Source: Chloroflexota bacterium
GTDB lineage: Bacteria; Chloroflexota; UBA5177; JANWHV01
DNA: 6,514 nucleotides
NCBI GenBank assembly: GCA_025450255.1
Contig: JANWHV010000164.1
Span: 1-6,514 of the forward strand
Reading direction: 5' to 3'
Part shown: positions 1-5,044 of the stretch, one piece after another
Numbering within the stretch: the stretch's first letter is position 1
Layout of the letters: each line of letters opens with the position of its first letter
Notes under the pieces: generated by a model
What the model saw: the letters and a program-made list of their open reading frames with translations, nothing else
The model's database searches: none
Told to the model about the DNA's origin: nothing
Program-made: the position numbers and the translations under genes

Positions 1-546
1 CTGCAACCGCACCAGGCGGCGAAAGCTCTCGTCGCGGTCGAGCGCCATGGCGAAGTTGCCCGCCGCCTCCAGGGTGGCGAAGCCGTGTACTATCGAGCGG
101 ATGCCGCGGACGGCATGCAGCGCGTCGTCGCCCTGGAGGCCGTATGCCGACAGCACCGCGACGACGATGTTGACCACACGGCTGCTCTCCGCTTCGAGCG
201 CCGGGTCGTCCGCGATTCGCGCGTAATCTATCCGTAGCATCAGCGCGTAGAGACCGGGATGGGCCAGCACAAAGCGCCGGTACGTGGCGGACAGCGCCAG
301 CACGGCGTCATCGCCCGCACGTCCGATCGTGGCCTCGGTGATCGCCGAGGCCAGCTCACTCGTGCCCAACAGCGCCAGATCCCGGTGCAAGCCGGGCAGC
401 CCGGCAACATGGTTGTAGAGCGACGGCACCCGCACGCCAAGCGCTTTGGCGAGCGCGGTGAGGGTCAGCGCGTCGGGTCCCGACTGGTCCACGATCGTGA
501 GCGCCGCCCGCGTGACCGCCGCGCGGTCCAACCGTGCCCTGGACAT
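1..546 (-). CDS. TetR/AcrR-family transcriptional repressor, WHG-type C-terminus (C-terminal end outside window)
   Basis: A reading frame of 182 codons with no stop runs from an ATG at 546 to the left edge, so the last part of the gene is missing. Residues about 10-47 form a TetR DNA-binding domain; the helix-turn-helix is near residues 28-47, with the recognition-helix pattern VPSLYNHV. The ligand/dimer part has the HPGLY motif (residues 96-100) and HGFATLEAAGNF near 154-165, as in TetR proteins with a WHG C-terminal domain. In that group the protein usually ends about 10-25 residues after the point where the window cuts it. A GAGGA ribosome site lies just before the ATG. The gene starts 4 nt after the stop of the metallo-hydrolase gene, so the two are almost certainly one operon. 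The likely target is the ACTAA/TTAGT dyads in the operon promoter at 1321-1358. The ligand is unknown; a small substrate of the hydrolase would be a natural guess. Confidence 0.92.
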   Translation of the reverse strand, partial: MSRARLDRAAVTRAALTIVDQSGPDALTLTALAKALGVRVPSLYNHVAGLPGLHRDLALLGTSELASAITEATIGRAGDDAVLALSATYRRFVLAHPGLYALMLRIDYARIADDPALEAESSRVVNIVVAVLSAYGLQGDDALHAVRGIRSIVHGFATLEAAGNFAMALDRDESFRRLVRLQ

Positions 547-550
547 ATCC

Positions 551-1267
551 TCAGGCCGCCTTTCCGAAGCTCCGGCGCGCGATCGCGATGGCCCGTGCCA
601 TGGCATCGCCAGGTGATTCCAGCACCCGCCCGTGGCCGATCACCAGGCGCGACGGCTTGAGGGCGAGCAGGTTCTGGGCGGATTCGAGCGCCAGCGCCCG
701 GGACCAGGTGCCCATGGCCGGGAAGGGAAAAAGAGGACGAACCACGCCCGCCACCGCGACGCCGCCCTGCGTCTGGAACGCATCACCCGCGATCAACGAT
801 CGATCGCGCGTATCAAGGAAGGCGACCTGGCCGGGGGTATGTCCCGGCGCCGGGACGACTTCCAGCGAGCCCACGCGGTCGCCGGCGCGGAGCAGTTGGG
901 TCGGCCTGGTCTTGCAGGTCTTCCAGCTACCCTTGAGCTTTTTCGGGGTTTCGTCGGGATCCAGGCTGCGATCGCCCGCCAGGAAGCGCGCGTCGCGCGT
1001 GGAGATCAGGATCTCGGCGCTGGGCAGGGCCTCGCGTAGTTTGTCCAGCGAGCCGACATGGTCCAGGTGGGCATGGGTCAGGGCGATACGCGCGATTGGC
1101 ACGCCAAACTTGGCGGCAGCCGCGAGGATGGCCCTGGCGCTGCCCGGCAGGCCGGCATCAATGAGGGTAAAGCCGTCGGCTTCACGGACCAGATAACAGT
1201 TGACCGGGAAGGCATGGGGCAGGCGCGTGAGCTGAATGAGATTCTCGCCGTGGGTGATAAGGCGCAC
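551..1267 (-). CDS. MBL-fold metallo-hydrolase (glyoxalase II / YqgX-like)
   Basis: A 238-residue protein of the metallo-beta-lactamase superfamily, a cytoplasmic hydrolase with two metal sites. Visible ligands are H65, H67, D69 and H70 in THAHLDHVG, H143 in APGHTPG, D162 in AGDAF and H212 in VIGHG, so the metal set is complete. The N-terminal PVNCYLV and LIDAG strands are typical of the hydroxyacylglutathione-hydrolase-like branch. The length is normal for stand-alone members and no signal peptide is present. The GTG start is chosen because AAGGAG lies 6 nt before it. It is the first gene of an operon with the TetR gene 4 nt downstream, under a promoter at 1335-1363. The substrate cannot be read from sequence: thioester, lactone or phosphoester hydrolysis are all possible in this family. 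I see no beta-lactamase-specific features, so an antibiotic-resistance label is not supported. Confidence 0.9.
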   Translation of the reverse strand: MRLITHGENLIQLTRLPHAFPVNCYLVREADGFTLIDAGLPGSARAILAAAAKFGVPIARIALTHAHLDHVGSLDKLREALPSAEILISTRDARFLAGDRSLDPDETPKKLKGSWKTCKTRPTQLLRAGDRVGSLEVVPAPGHTPGQVAFLDTRDRSLIAGDAFQTQGGVAVAGVVRPLFPFPAMGTWSRALALESAQNLLALKPSRLVIGHGRVLESPGDAMARAIAIARRSFGKAA

Positions 1268-1291
1268 CGGATTCTCCTTGATTCGCTTCGA

Positions 1292-1314
1292 GCCGGGCGG
1301 GCAGCCCGCCCGGC
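1292..1314 (-). promoter_or_regulatory. Perfect hairpin in the 5' leader of the MBL-hydrolase/TetR operon
   Basis: GCCGGGCGGGC at 1292-1302 and its exact complement at 1304-1314 are separated by one A. In RNA this folds as about 10 G-C-rich pairs with a 3-nt loop. It lies between the predicted transcription start (about 1328) and the ribosome site (about 1274-1279), near the 5' end of the leader. No T-run follows on the minus strand, so it is not a standard intrinsic terminator. It may stabilise the mRNA 5' end or act as a protein site. The structure is certain; the role is inference. Confidence 0.7.
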
Positions 1315-1320
1315 CATCAA

Positions 1321-1358
1321 ACTAACGTAATTAGTATATAAACTAATGAGTGTAGTTT
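1321..1358. promoter_or_regulatory. Operator: four helically phased ACTAA/TTAGT half-sites
   Basis: Half-sites occur as ACTAA (1321-1325), TTAGT (1331-1335), ACTAA (1342-1346) and TAGTTT (1353-1358), with starts 10, 11 and 11 bp apart. They pair into ACTAA-N5-TTAGT, TTAGT-N6-ACTAA and AAACTA-N7-TAGTTT (1340-1358). The last one fills the spacer between the -35 and -10 boxes of the MBL-operon promoter. TetR proteins often bind such dyads as dimers or paired dimers and repress their own operon, so the downstream TetR is the first candidate ligand of this site. The assignment is inferred from position and symmetry. Confidence 0.65.
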
Positions 1359-1363
1359 GTCAA
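1335..1363 (-). promoter_or_regulatory. Promoter of the MBL-hydrolase/TetR operon
   Basis: On the minus strand the -35 box TTGACA (1363-1358, perfect consensus) and -10 box TATATA (1340-1335) are 17 nt apart. TATACT, two bases further on, is an alternative -10. The predicted start is near 1328, giving a leader of about 60 nt. The -35 box contains the TGA stop of the upstream CopD-like remnant. This is a sharp AT-rich island in GC-rich surroundings. Confidence 0.75.
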
Positions 1364-1530
1364 GCGGGAGAGGCGAGCGAAACCATGGTGGAAGCGAGCA
1401 TCAGAACCCCAGCCAGCGCCAGCAACTCGACACGCCAGAGCCGCTCACGCGTGGCTCGCCGTGGACGCGACCCCAGCCAGGCGAGCGCCAGCGCCCCAAG
1501 CAGCAGCGCGCTCTTCAGGGTGAGCGCCCG
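1360..1530 (-). pseudogene. C-terminal remnant of a CopD-like (copper resistance D) membrane protein
   Basis: About 56 codons from around 1530 to a TGA at 1360-1362 encode two hydrophobic helices. The first has the pattern RALTLKSALLLGALALAWL, then a basic stretch (SRPRRATRERLW), then RVELLALAGVLMLAS and the ending VSLASPA. This order (LKLALL helix, Arg-rich loop, RVELxLA helix, short small-residue tail) is what I recall for the end of CopD-family membrane domains, implicated in copper uptake or resistance. No upstream part of such a gene is present: before the junction the sequence matches an MFS start in another frame. The frame is open from a GTG at 1545 but has no ribosome site, so I call it a broken gene. 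The family call is from memory of the pattern and is only moderately sure; another small membrane protein is possible. Confidence 0.5.
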
Positions 1531-1630
1531 GCATGGATCGGACACCGGCCGTGACGATCAGCGTCAAAAAAGTGACCCCAGCCACAATCCAGGCATAGTG
1601 CGGGCGAGCGCCGGCGCCGCGGACGATCAT
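1523..1630 (-). pseudogene. N-terminal remnant of an MFS transporter, translationally coupled to the Rrf2 gene
   Basis: The ATG at 1630-1628 overlaps the TGA of the Rrf2 gene (ATGA), as in tightly coupled operon genes. The first 36 codons read as a typical MFS N-terminus: a short polar start, PHYAWIVAGVTFLTLIVTAG as the first transmembrane helix, and the MFS-like VRSMPGA. MFS homology then stops. The frame continues with a hydrophilic sequence (HPEERAAAW...) to a stop at 1445-1447; this is the CopD-like remnant read in the wrong frame. Intact MFS proteins have about 400 residues and 12 helices, so this one is lost. The substrate is unknown. The junction lies near 1523-1531. Confidence 0.65.
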
Positions 1631-2118
1631 GAGCCCACGCTCGCGACAATGGGTTCCGGCTGCCTTGCCTCCGCCTGCCGGCGCCGATAGATCTGGCGGG
1701 TTGGCGCGCGAATCGTCCCCATCATCTCGGCCAGGGTCGTCTCCCCGAGCATGGTCGCGACCGCGCTCTCCGCGCGTTCGATTACCGACGTGAGGGCCGG
1801 TTGAATGTCGATCGCTACCGGGCAGGTGGTGCTCAGTGACAGGGGATGCAAGTCGAAGATGCGCGCCTCATCCACCGCCAGATAGATCCGGCGCAGCGCA
1901 ATCGCGCCCGGATCGTCGGCCAGGCGATAGCCGCCCGCGGAGCCTGGGCGTGACGTCACCAGTCCCGCTCGCGCCAGGGCGCCCAGAATGCGCCGCACCA
2001 CCACGGCATTGGTGCCGACGCTGGTGGCGATATAGTCGGATTTCGCCGGCTCGCCGTCGAGCCAGGCGAGCAGCGCCATGATATGGACGCCTACGGCAAA
2101 ACGACTATTATGGGCCAT
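1627..2118 (-). CDS. Rrf2-family transcriptional repressor (YwnA/CymR-like, no Fe-S cysteine set)
   Basis: A 163-residue Rrf2 winged-helix regulator. The N-terminus (NSRFAVGVHIMALLAWL), the helix-turn-helix with TNAVVVRRILGALARAGLV (residues 36-54) and the wing SRPGSAGGYRLADDP (56-70) are the family signature. The C-terminal dimer helix follows (residues about 105-130). Fe-S members such as IscR carry three clustered cysteines; here there is one, C99 in TTCPVAIDI, as in the NCPV motif of YwnA-like members. Sensing therefore probably works through thiol/persulfide chemistry or a small ligand, not a cluster. The start is the ATG at 2118, with a weak GGGA ribosome site about 6 nt upstream. Its promoter (2154-2183) carries a dyad over the -10 box, suggesting autorepression. 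It is divergent from the persulfide dioxygenase gene and was once followed by an MFS transporter gene. Confidence 0.93.
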   Translation of the reverse strand: MAHNSRFAVGVHIMALLAWLDGEPAKSDYIATSVGTNAVVVRRILGALARAGLVTSRPGSAGGYRLADDPGAIALRRIYLAVDEARIFDLHPLSLSTTCPVAIDIQPALTSVIERAESAVATMLGETTLAEMMGTIRAPTRQIYRRRQAEARQPEPIVASVGS

Positions 2119-2147
2119 ATACGATCCCGTGCCGGCAGTGAAACTCT

Positions 2148-2164
2148 GTAACCAGCATAGTTAC
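2148..2164. promoter_or_regulatory. GTAAC-N7-GTTAC dyad, probable Rrf2 operator
   Basis: GTAAC (2148-2152) and GTTAC (2160-2164) form a dyad of 17 bp overall, covering the -10 box of the Rrf2 promoter. Rrf2 dimers bind dyads of about this size, so autorepression is the simplest reading. A single further GTTAC lies at 2243-2247 inside the first direct repeat upstream of the dioxygenase gene. Confidence 0.55.
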
Positions 2165-2183
2165 GGTACGGGGGGGACGTCAA
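2154..2183 (-). promoter_or_regulatory. Probable promoter of the Rrf2 gene
   Basis: On the minus strand TTGACG (2183-2178) and TATGCT (2159-2154) are separated by 18 nt, with 5/6 and 4/6 matches to the sigma-70-type consensus. The spacer holds a run of seven C. The predicted start is near 2147, about 30 nt before the ATG. An extra inverted repeat, TGTAT-N4-ATACA (2185-2198), sits just upstream of the -35 box. Confidence 0.5.
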
Positions 2184-2230
2184 GTGTATGGTGATACATC
2201 ACGGCGGAATCCAGCCGAACGCCACGCAAG

Positions 2231-2256
2231 GAATCGCGGTAGGTTACTCTTCATCC
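2231..2256 (+). repeat. Direct repeat, copy 1, upstream of the persulfide dioxygenase gene
   Basis: It begins GAATCGCGGTAG and ends TCTTCAT-C-C. It matches copy 2 at 22 of 26 positions, exactly 60 bp away. A shorter related word, ATCGCGGATAG, lies between the copies at 2257-2267. The location in the divergent control region suggests activator or repressor sites for the plus-strand gene, or a local duplication. Confidence 0.7.
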
Positions 2257-2290
2257 ATCGCGGATAGTGCCCTCGGATTGCAGGCGCGTT

Positions 2291-2316
2291 GAATCGCGGT
2301 AGTCTATTCTTCATTC
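2291..2316 (+). repeat. Direct repeat, copy 2, upstream of the persulfide dioxygenase gene
   Basis: The second copy of the 26-bp repeat: GAATCGCGGTAG is identical, the middle differs (TCTAT for GTTAC) and TCTTCAT is kept. It ends 57 nt before the GTG start of the dioxygenase gene. TAGTCT or TATTCT inside it could serve as a -10 box, but no good -35 box lies at proper spacing, so the promoter of this gene remains unplaced. Confidence 0.7.
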
Positions 2317-2373
2317 AGGGCCAGGCGACGAGGGATCGACGCCGGCGTCGCGGGCCGACAAGGAGGTCCCAGC

Positions 2374-3507
2374 GTGTATTTCAAGCAGTTCCTCAATGAA
2401 CAGTGCGGCTGTGCCTCGTATCTGATCGCCTCGCGCGACTCGCACGAGGCAGCCATCGTCGATCCGGCGATTGAGATTGGATCATACGACGAGATCTTGC
2501 GCGAGCGAGATTTCCGCCTCCGCTATGTGATCGACACGCACGTCCATGCCGACCACGTGTCGGGCGCGCGCCGGCTCGCCACCGCGCACCAGGCCGAGCT
2601 GTGTCTCTACGAGGCGGCACGAGTGCGCTATCCGTTCCGGCCGCTGGCCGACGAGGAGGATCTCCCGCTCGGCCCGTTACGCCTGGGCATCGTGCATACA
2701 CCGGGGCATCGGCCTGAGCTGATATCAATACTGATCACCAACCCGGCCCGCAGTCCAGAACCATCTATGGTGCTCACCGGCGACTCGTTGCTGGTTGGCG
2801 ACGTGGGCCGACCGGATTTCGGTGGCGGGGACGCGGCTGAACAATACGAAAGCCTCGGCAGGCTGCTGCGCCTGCCCGACTGGGTGGCGGTGTTCCCCGG
2901 CCACTTCGAGGGACCATGCGGGAAGGGGATGTGTGGCCGCCCCAGCACGACGATCGGTTTCGAGCGGCTTTTCAATCCACTGGCGCGTCTCGACCGCCAC
3001 CGTTTTTTAGCCACGCTCAACGACGGCGTGCCCGCGCGCCCGCTGAACATGGTTGCCATAGAGGCGACGAACCGCGGCGCGGCGGACCAGCCGTGGGCCA
3101 TGCTGGCCGCCAGTCCGTCGCCGCGCGAAGTGGATATCGCGACACTGGCGACGCGCTCGCCCGATGCCGTGGTGCTGGACGTGCGCGAGCCGCAGGAATA
3201 CGCGCTGGGGCACGTGCCCGGCGCCCTGAATCTGCCCCAGGCCGAGCTGGCCACGCGTCTTGCCGAGGTGCCGGCCGACCGGCCGCTGCTCGTGATCTGC
3301 CAGGCCGGCGGCCGCTCGCGACGCGCGGCGCAGTTTCTCGTGCAGACTGGGTTCACCGGCGTGGCCAGCGTGGCTGGGGGCATGGGGGCGTGGCGTGCCG
3401 GCGGCGGGGATGTGTCGACAGGCGATATCGTGGCCGAGCATCCTCGCGTGCTGGAGTCCGAGTGGGCGCACGCCGGAGCGGGCGCCGTGCTGAGCTGGGT
3501 CGTCTAA
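2374..3507 (+). CDS. Persulfide dioxygenase-rhodanese fusion protein (ETHE1-like MBL domain + rhodanese)
   Basis: A 377-residue cytoplasmic sulfur-detoxification enzyme. Residues 1 to about 235 are an ETHE1-type MBL-fold persulfide dioxygenase, which oxidises a low-molecular-weight thiol persulfide with O2 to thiol and sulfite. The mononuclear iron ligands H56 (in THVHADHVSG), H112 (in TPGHRPE) and D137 (in TGDSLL) are present, with the family markers GDVGRPDF (142-149) and FPGHFEGPCGKG (174-185). Residues about 252-345 are a rhodanese domain (LDVREPQEYALGHVPGALNLP) with catalytic C309 in the loop CQAGGRS, which moves sulfane sulfur between thiosulfate and thiols. The two-domain layout resembles the PRF fusion of Burkholderia phytofirmans; it lacks the extra pseudo-rhodanese domain of CstB. 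A tail of about 30 residues follows. The GTG start has AAGGAGG 7 nt upstream (2360-2366). The gene is divergent from the Rrf2 repressor. In a bacterium lacking glutathione the carrier could be another thiol. Confidence 0.95.
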   Translation: MYFKQFLNEQCGCASYLIASRDSHEAAIVDPAIEIGSYDEILRERDFRLRYVIDTHVHADHVSGARRLATAHQAELCLYEAARVRYPFRPLADEEDLPLGPLRLGIVHTPGHRPELISILITNPARSPEPSMVLTGDSLLVGDVGRPDFGGGDAAEQYESLGRLLRLPDWVAVFPGHFEGPCGKGMCGRPSTTIGFERLFNPLARLDRHRFLATLNDGVPARPLNMVAIEATNRGAADQPWAMLAASPSPREVDIATLATRSPDAVVLDVREPQEYALGHVPGALNLPQAELATRLAEVPADRPLLVICQAGGRSRRAAQFLVQTGFTGVASVAGGMGAWRAGGGDVSTGDIVAEHPRVLESEWAHAGAGAVLSWVV

Positions 3508-3730
3508 ACCAAGGCCACGGCGGAATCTACATGAATCGGCGCTTGTTGCCGCACCACATCCGCGGGTTCCACTGTGGCCTGGCTATAGGCGAGGATACGT
3601 TTACCACAGGGGGGCGCGAAACGTGGAGGCACGGAGAATCAAGAGAGGCTGAGGGGCGTGGCCAATAGTGGGTAAGGATTCGGAACGCCCCGGTGTTTTG
3701 GCCTGGACTTCCGCGGGCCACCACGTTTTG

Positions 3731-3750
3731 GCGCGGACCGCGGTCCGCGC
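3731..3750. repeat. Perfect 20-bp palindrome GCGCGGACCG/CGGTCCGCGC
   Basis: Two 10-bp arms meet without spacer, and the symmetry ends at both sides. It lies about 100 bp upstream of the amidohydrolase start, a fitting place for an operator of that gene. An RNA hairpin would need to open the centre for a loop. No T-run follows on either strand, so it is not a classical terminator. The function is unknown. Confidence 0.6.
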
Positions 3751-3769
3751 ACTGGCGGGATCAGCGCCA

Positions 3770-3800
3770 TTGGCGTGCATCGGCATACGCGATGTAGCAT
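3770..3800 (+). promoter_or_regulatory. Weak candidate promoter of the amidohydrolase gene
   Basis: TTGGCG (3770-3775) and TAGCAT (3795-3800) each match 4/6 consensus bases, with a 19-nt spacer that is longer than ideal. It lies about 45 nt upstream of the GTG start and just downstream of the 20-bp palindrome. Offered only as the best candidate visible. Confidence 0.25.
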
Positions 3801-3846
3801 GGCAAGGTAGCTAGAGGCAGATGCCCCACCAGAATGGAGCCCTTTC

Positions 3847-5028
3847 GTGCAAACAGCCGTTCCACCGCTCAAGACCATCGCCGAGCAAGTCGTGCTGGAC
3901 AGGCGCCGGCTCCACGCGCACCCGGAGCTTGGCTTTCAGGAATTCGAAACCTCCCGCTTCGTGGCGCGGCGGCTACGTGACCTGGGACTGGATGTACAGA
4001 CTGGGATCGCGAAAACCGGGGTCGTGGCGCTGATCCATGGCGGTAAGCCCGGTAAGACGGTGTTGCTGCGGGCGGACATGGACGCCCTGCCGATTGAAGA
4101 GCTAAACGAGGTTGACTATCGATCCCAGACCGCGGGCGTGATGCACGCCTGCGGTCATGACGGGCACACCGCGATATTGCTCAACGCCGCGCGTATCCTG
4201 GTGGAGCGCCGCGCTCAGCTTGCCGGCACGATCAAGCTGCTGTTCCAGCCGTGCGAGGAAAATTACCCCGGCGGCGCGATCACCATGATCGACGAGGGCG
4301 TGCTGGAGTCACCGCATGTCGACGCGGCGTTCGGCCTGCATCTCTCGCAGGACACGGATCTCGGCATCGTAGCCACGCGGCCAGGGGCGTGCATGGCGGC
4401 GGCCGACATGATCACCATCGAAATCACGGGGAAGGGCGGCCACGGCGCCTCGCCGCACCTGTGCGTCGATCCGGTGCTGGTGGCGGCGCACATCACCGTC
4501 GCCCTGCAGTCGCTGGTCTCGCGCGAGGTGAAGCCGACCGAACCCGCCGTGGTGACCGTGGCCTCCATCCACGCCGGCACCGCCTCCAACATCATCCCGC
4601 AGACTTGCACGCTCGTCGGCACCGTCCGCACATTCGACAAGGATCTGAGAGCCTACCTTGCGAAACGCATTGGCGAGGTGGCGGCGGGAATCGCGCAAGC
4701 GATGCGCGCCGAGGTAGCGTACACCTACGACTGGGGCAACCCGCCGGTGGTGAATGACCCGGCCATGACCAACCTGGTGCTCGACGTGGCGCGGGGCCTG
4801 GTGGGCGAAGAGCGCGTGATTATCGACGAACCGATTATGGGCGCCGAGGACTTCTCGTCGTTCCTCGAGGCGGTGCCGGGCTGCTTCTTCTTCGTGGGCA
4901 CGCGAAACGAGGAGCGCGGCCTGATCTGGAGCCACCATCATCCACGCTTCGACGTGGACGAGGCGGCACTGCCGACCGCCGTAGACCTGATGGTAGCGGT
5001 GGCGGAGCGCTATCTCGCCACGAGTTAA
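3847..5028 (+). CDS. M20D-family metallo-amidohydrolase (N-acyl-amino acid / hippurate hydrolase type)
   Basis: A 393-residue cytoplasmic peptidase-family enzyme that hydrolyses N-acyl amino acids to an amino acid and a carboxylic acid. The fold is a catalytic domain interrupted by a dimerisation domain at about residues 185-295 (ITGKGGHGASPH to about VAYTYDWGNPP). Metal and catalytic residues follow the M20D pattern: RRLHAHPELGFQE (20-32), D79 in LLRADMDALP, C102 and H104 in MHACGHDGHTA, E137 and E138 in LFQPCEEN, H165 in AFGLHL, and H364 in HHHPRFDVDE. The Cys-Gly-His ligand pair marks M20D rather than the DapE/ArgE branch. The length is normal. The GTG start has GGAG 7 nt upstream (3836-3839). 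A cysteine (C136) stands where most relatives have alanine in FQPAEE. No partner gene indicates the substrate: acyl-amino acids, hippurate, auxin conjugates or N-acetyl-diaminopimelate are all possible. Confidence 0.94.
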   Translation: MQTAVPPLKTIAEQVVLDRRRLHAHPELGFQEFETSRFVARRLRDLGLDVQTGIAKTGVVALIHGGKPGKTVLLRADMDALPIEELNEVDYRSQTAGVMHACGHDGHTAILLNAARILVERRAQLAGTIKLLFQPCEENYPGGAITMIDEGVLESPHVDAAFGLHLSQDTDLGIVATRPGACMAAADMITIEITGKGGHGASPHLCVDPVLVAAHITVALQSLVSREVKPTEPAVVTVASIHAGTASNIIPQTCTLVGTVRTFDKDLRAYLAKRIGEVAAGIAQAMRAEVAYTYDWGNPPVVNDPAMTNLVLDVARGLVGEERVIIDEPIMGAEDFSSFLEAVPGCFFFVGTRNEERGLIWSHHHPRFDVDEAALPTAVDLMVAVAERYLATS

Positions 5029-5043
5029 CGGCGCTCAGCGCCG
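5029..5043. terminator. Hairpin shared by two convergent genes (possible bidirectional terminator)
   Basis: CGGCGCT (5029-5035) and AGCGCCG (5037-5043) pair perfectly around one base. With a single bulge the stem extends into AAC/GGTT on the flanks and so includes both stop codons. It fills the 16-nt gap between the amidohydrolase stop (5028) and the carbonic anhydrase stop (5045). Flanking T-tracts are poor (GTTATT on plus, GTTAAC on minus), so termination strength is uncertain. Confidence 0.5.
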
Positions 5044-5044
5044 G

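Larger units (their letters stand above)
3508..3846. other. Gene-free spacer between the dioxygenase and amidohydrolase genes
   Basis: No reading frame here has a ribosome site or protein-like composition. The stretch is rich in inverted repeats: ACTGTGG-type symmetry CCAC-T-GTGG (3569-3577), ACGTTT/AAACGT (3597-3602 with 3619-3624), GGGGCGT/ACGCCCC (3653-3659 with 3685-3691) and a perfect 20-bp palindrome (3731-3750). GTTTTGGC occurs twice, 30 bp apart (3695-3702 and 3725-3732). No T-run marks a terminator after the dioxygenase gene. The purine-rich part at 3622-3653 looks like low-complexity intergenic sequence. I see no terminal inverted repeats of an insertion element. Confidence 0.6.

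Noticed and set aside
534..1196. Long plus-strand frame opposite the MBL hydrolase gene
   Set aside because: The minus-strand frame has complete MBL motifs, a ribosome site and a promoter. The plus frame is Arg/Ser-rich with no recognisable domain and no ribosome site: a GC-rich shadow.
551..1267. Labelling the MBL-fold hydrolase as an antibiotic-resistance beta-lactamase
   Set aside because: The protein has no signal peptide and the glyoxalase-II-like motif set. MBL fold alone does not imply beta-lactam hydrolysis.
2200..3527. The 12-mer CACGGCGGAATC at 2200-2211 and 3516-3527, flanking the dioxygenase gene like att or target-site repeats
   Set aside because: About one shared 12-mer is expected by chance in a window of this size, more with GC bias. 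The match does not extend and no integrase or transposase is present.
2628..3668. Long frames of about 250 codons on both strands overlapping the dioxygenase-rhodanese gene
   Set aside because: They are Arg/Ala/Gly-rich with no family pattern, while the overlapping plus-strand frame from 2374 carries every expected catalytic residue.
3527..3878. Short minus-strand frames in the 3508-3846 spacer
   Set aside because: Three overlapping frames exist, but none has a convincing ribosome site or protein-like hydrophobic pattern, and they interfere with the inverted-repeat-rich stretch.
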